Below are positions 41,719 through 43,571 of a DNA stretch of 43,571 bases, in pieces; the stretch's first letter is position 1; each line of letters starts with the position of its first letter. Below the pieces are notes generated by a model, which saw nothing but the letters and a program-made list of their open reading frames with translations, had not been told where the DNA came from and did not search any database. The stretch covers positions 1-43,571 of the forward strand of contig DASXTC010000033.1 in NCBI GenBank assembly GCA_036505635.1, in the 5' to 3' direction. Made by a program: the position numbers and the translations under genes. The DNA is from DASXTC01 sp036505635. Lineage in GTDB: Bacteria; Acidobacteriota; Polarisedimenticolia; JACPZX01; DASXTC01.

Positions 41719-42024
41719 TTGGCGGAATTCGTGAAGGTGGCGTCGGTGAGCGAGATCCCGGAGGGGACCGGAATGCAGGTCAACCCCAACGGGGTTCCCG
41801 TCGCGCTGTTCAACGTGAAGGGGGAGTTCCACGCGATCGACGGCATCTGCCCCCACCAGGGAGGTCCGCTGGGCGAGGGGTTCCTCAAGGGGAGCGTGGT
41901 GACCTGTCCGCTGCACTTCTGGCAGTTCGACGTGGTGAAGGGGCACGCCCCCGAGTTTCCCGAGACTTCGATCGCCAGGTTCGCCGTGAAGGTGGTGAGC
42001 GGCGAGATCTTCGTGGAGGTGTGA
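41719..42024 (+). CDS. Rieske 2Fe-2S ferredoxin (NirD/BphF-like)
   Basis: A 101-residue Rieske protein. The cluster motifs are CPHQGGPLGEG (Cys-x-His) and CPLHFWQFD (Cys-x2-His), the standard Rieske pair. TTG 41719 is the chosen start: GGGAG ends five bases upstream and the preceding residues do not resemble the family. Such proteins pass electrons to oxygenases or nitrite reductase, or act with a redoxin system. No oxygenase is adjacent. Four bases separate it from the redoxin gene. Confidence 0.85.
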   Translation: MAEFVKVASVSEIPEGTGMQVNPNGVPVALFNVKGEFHAIDGICPHQGGPLGEGFLKGSVVTCPLHFWQFDVVKGHAPEFPETSIARFAVKVVSGEIFVEV

Positions 42025-42027
42025 GCC

Positions 42028-42537
42028 ATGGCGGAATCGCCGGGCGGCGTCATAGGGGCCGGCGGGAGGATCCCCGCATTCACGTTGCCGCTGCAGGGCG
42101 GCGGCGAGGCGACCGTGCCGGTGCGGGGCTCGAAGGGGCTCACGCTTGCCGTCTTCTACAAAAACACGTGTCCTACGTGCCGCCTCTCCTTCCCATTCCT
42201 GCAGCGGCTTTACGAACAGGTCGGGCCGGCCGGTGGACGCGTCTTGGGGATCTCCCAGGATGGGATGGAGGGAGCCGCCTCCTTCGCCCGCGAGTTCGGC
42301 CTGACGATGCCGATCCTGGTTGACGGCGAGGACTGGCCCGTCTCGCGTCTGTATGACCTGGTCTCCGTGCCGACCCTCTATCTGACCGATGGCGATGGGT
42401 TGGTGCTCGCGAGCGGCGCCGGCTTCAATCGGCGGGAGCTCCAGACGATGGCGGATGCCCTGGCCGCCAGCGTGGGAGCGGCGGCCCCGCTCCTCTACCG
42501 CGAAGGAGAGTCGATCCCCGACTTCAAGCCAGGGTGA
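42028..42537 (+). CDS. Redoxin (AhpC/TSA- or TlpA-like) with C-x2-C
   Basis: A 169-residue thioredoxin-fold protein: AVFYKNTCPTCRLSFPFL has a C-P-T-C active site, then LGISQDGMEGAASFAREFGL and the cis-proline SVPTLYLTDGDG. The motif fits redoxin/TlpA-like thiol-disulfide exchange rather than a peroxiredoxin, whose resolving cysteine would sit elsewhere. No signal peptide is visible, so it acts in the cytoplasm. It lies between the Rieske protein and the Grx-TrxR fusion, its likely reductant. Confidence 0.85.
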   Translation: MAESPGGVIGAGGRIPAFTLPLQGGGEATVPVRGSKGLTLAVFYKNTCPTCRLSFPFLQRLYEQVGPAGGRVLGISQDGMEGAASFAREFGLTMPILVDGEDWPVSRLYDLVSVPTLYLTDGDGLVLASGAGFNRRELQTMADALAASVGAAAPLLYREGESIPDFKPG

Positions 42538-42573
42538 GGGGGGAGAAACAGAGCCCCGGCGGGGAGCTGACTC

Positions 42574-43571
42574 ATGGACAAGGGACGAATGCCCGAGGTT
42601 GTCATCTATACGAAGGTCGCCTGCCCCTACTGCGAGTGGGCCACGAAGATGCTCGATGGGAAGGGGGTGCCCTACCGGGAGATCCCCGTCACGGGGAACC
42701 CCGCGTTGGTCGAAGAGATGATCCGGCGCAGCGGGCGCCGGACGGCCCCGGAGATCTTCCTCGACGGGGTCTGCATCGGCGGATTCGATGAGATGAAGGC
42801 GCTTGACGACAAAGGAGAGCTCGACGCGATGCTGGGTCTGGAGGGGAGAAAGACGGGTGCACGCGAGCCCGAGGAGACTGTCAACGTCCTGATCATGGGG
42901 TCGGGGCCCGCCGGCCTGACGGCGGCCATCTACGCCGCCCGTGCGAACCTCTCCCCGGTGGTCGTGGACGGAAGCCAGCCCGGCGGTCAGCTCACGATCA
43001 CCACCGACGTGGAGAACTACCCGGGCTTTCCGGATGGGCTGCTGGGTCCGGCGATGATGGACCTGTTCCGCAGGCAGGCCGAGAGATTCGGCGCGCGGGT
43101 CGTCAGCGGCGAGGTGCGCGCCATCGATCTGAGCCGCCACCCCTTTCTGTGCGACGTCGAAGGAAAGATGATCGCCGCAAAAACCGTCATCGTCTCCACG
43201 GGAGCGTCGGCCAAGCTGCTGGGAATCGAGTCCGAGAAGCGATTGATGGGTCACGGCGTGTCGGCGTGCGCCACCTGCGACGGGTTCTTCTTCAAGAACC
43301 AGGAGATCGCCGTGGTGGGCGGCGGCGACACCGCGATGGAGGAGGCCACCTTCCTGACGAAGTTCGCCTCGAAGGTCACGGTCGTCCACCGCCGGGAGGA
43401 GTTCCGCGCGTCGCGGATCATGCTCGACCGAGCGCGCCAGAACCCGAAGATCGCCTGGAAGTTGAACGCCGCCGTGGCGGAGATCCAGGGCGGCCAGGGC
43501 GGCGTCACGGGCGTCACGCTCGAGGACACGCGCACACAGGCGAAGGAGGCCTTCGCGACGCAGGGCGTCTT
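42574..43571 (+). CDS. trxB-like: Glutaredoxin-thioredoxin reductase fusion (partial, runs off the window)
   Basis: A fused protein of at least 332 residues, cut by the window end. Residues 7-90 are a glutaredoxin with CPYC (Cys17, Cys20) and the TAPEIFLDG cis-Pro segment plus GGFDEM. From about 100 a thioredoxin reductase begins: VLIMGSGPAGLTAAIYAAR (FAD site), PGGQLTITTDVENYPGF, then the redox site CATC (Cys232, Cys235) and VVGGGDTAMEEA (NADPH site) with HRREEFRAS. NADPH electrons would flow through FAD and CATC to the attached glutaredoxin. ATG 42574 follows GGGGAGC; ATG 42589 is alternative. Probably reduces the neighbouring redoxin. Confidence 0.9.
   Translation, partial: MDKGRMPEVVIYTKVACPYCEWATKMLDGKGVPYREIPVTGNPALVEEMIRRSGRRTAPEIFLDGVCIGGFDEMKALDDKGELDAMLGLEGRKTGAREPEETVNVLIMGSGPAGLTAAIYAARANLSPVVVDGSQPGGQLTITTDVENYPGFPDGLLGPAMMDLFRRQAERFGARVVSGEVRAIDLSRHPFLCDVEGKMIAAKTVIVSTGASAKLLGIESEKRLMGHGVSACATCDGFFFKNQEIAVVGGGDTAMEEATFLTKFASKVTVVHRREEFRASRIMLDRARQNPKIAWKLNAAVAEIQGGQGGVTGVTLEDTRTQAKEAFATQGV

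Overview
The window is a GC-rich, gene-dense bacterial chromosome segment with about 42 protein genes, short intergenic gaps, many 4-bp ATGA/GTGA gene overlaps and several GTG, TTG and one probable CTG start. Outer-membrane proteins (a TonB-dependent receptor and a beta-barrel), lipoproteins and periplasmic binding proteins show a Gram-negative cell envelope. The mix of a long-form IspH, a BoxB-like di-iron protein, TatT-type TRAP transport, PD40 propellers and a YfiR/CHASE8 signalling unit would suit Acidobacteriota or a related uncultured phylum, but nothing in the window fixes the taxon. I found no rRNA, tRNA, CRISPR array, insertion sequence or prophage.

Layout. 0.2-4.1 kb: two lipoproteins, an endonuclease III, a secreted gluzincin-like peptidase and a patatin phospholipase. 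4.2-7.4 kb: an operon of two different isocitrate dehydrogenase-family genes, a 2Fe-2S ferredoxin, a TPR protein and a YggU/DUF167 protein. 7.6-11.0 kb: a glycosyltransferase, a DEDDh exonuclease joined to a WYL-like domain, and two small unknowns. 11.0-13.9 kb (minus): ispH, a BoxB-like di-iron protein and a rhodanese. 14.0-16.9 kb: a Yip1 membrane protein and a swivel-first aconitase. 17.0-20.4 kb: a sigma-54-type promoter ahead of an outer-membrane protein and a vanadium haloperoxidase, then a convergent PD40 propeller. 20.5-22.8 kb: two paralogous membrane proteins and an apparently orphan Dam-type methylase.

22.9-32.3 kb is the most striking region: nine closely packed genes on one strand encode a DarA-like aromatase, a DarB-like ketosynthase, a small unknown, a BtrH-type acyltransferase/peptidase, an ABC-2 transporter, and a complete TRAP transporter (TatT lipoprotein, DctP binding protein, fused DctQM). 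The first six resemble the core of dialkylresorcinol/flexirubin-type pigment loci; linkage to a TRAP importer is unusual. I infer a locus for making and moving an aryl lipid.

32.5-39.2 kb is a signalling operon: TonB receptor, YfiR periplasmic protein, a CHASE8-HAMP-PAS-PAS hybrid histidine kinase with two receivers and an Hpt domain, and a response regulator with a cysteine-rich tail. It looks like the YfiBNR idea (periplasmic YfiR restraining a CHASE8 sensor) rewired from c-di-GMP synthesis to phosphorelay. 39.3-43.6 kb holds a divergent TyrA-like dehydrogenase and a thiol/redox operon: ETHE1-like and second metallo-beta-lactamase-fold proteins, Rieske ferredoxin, redoxin and a glutaredoxin-thioredoxin reductase fusion that runs off the window.
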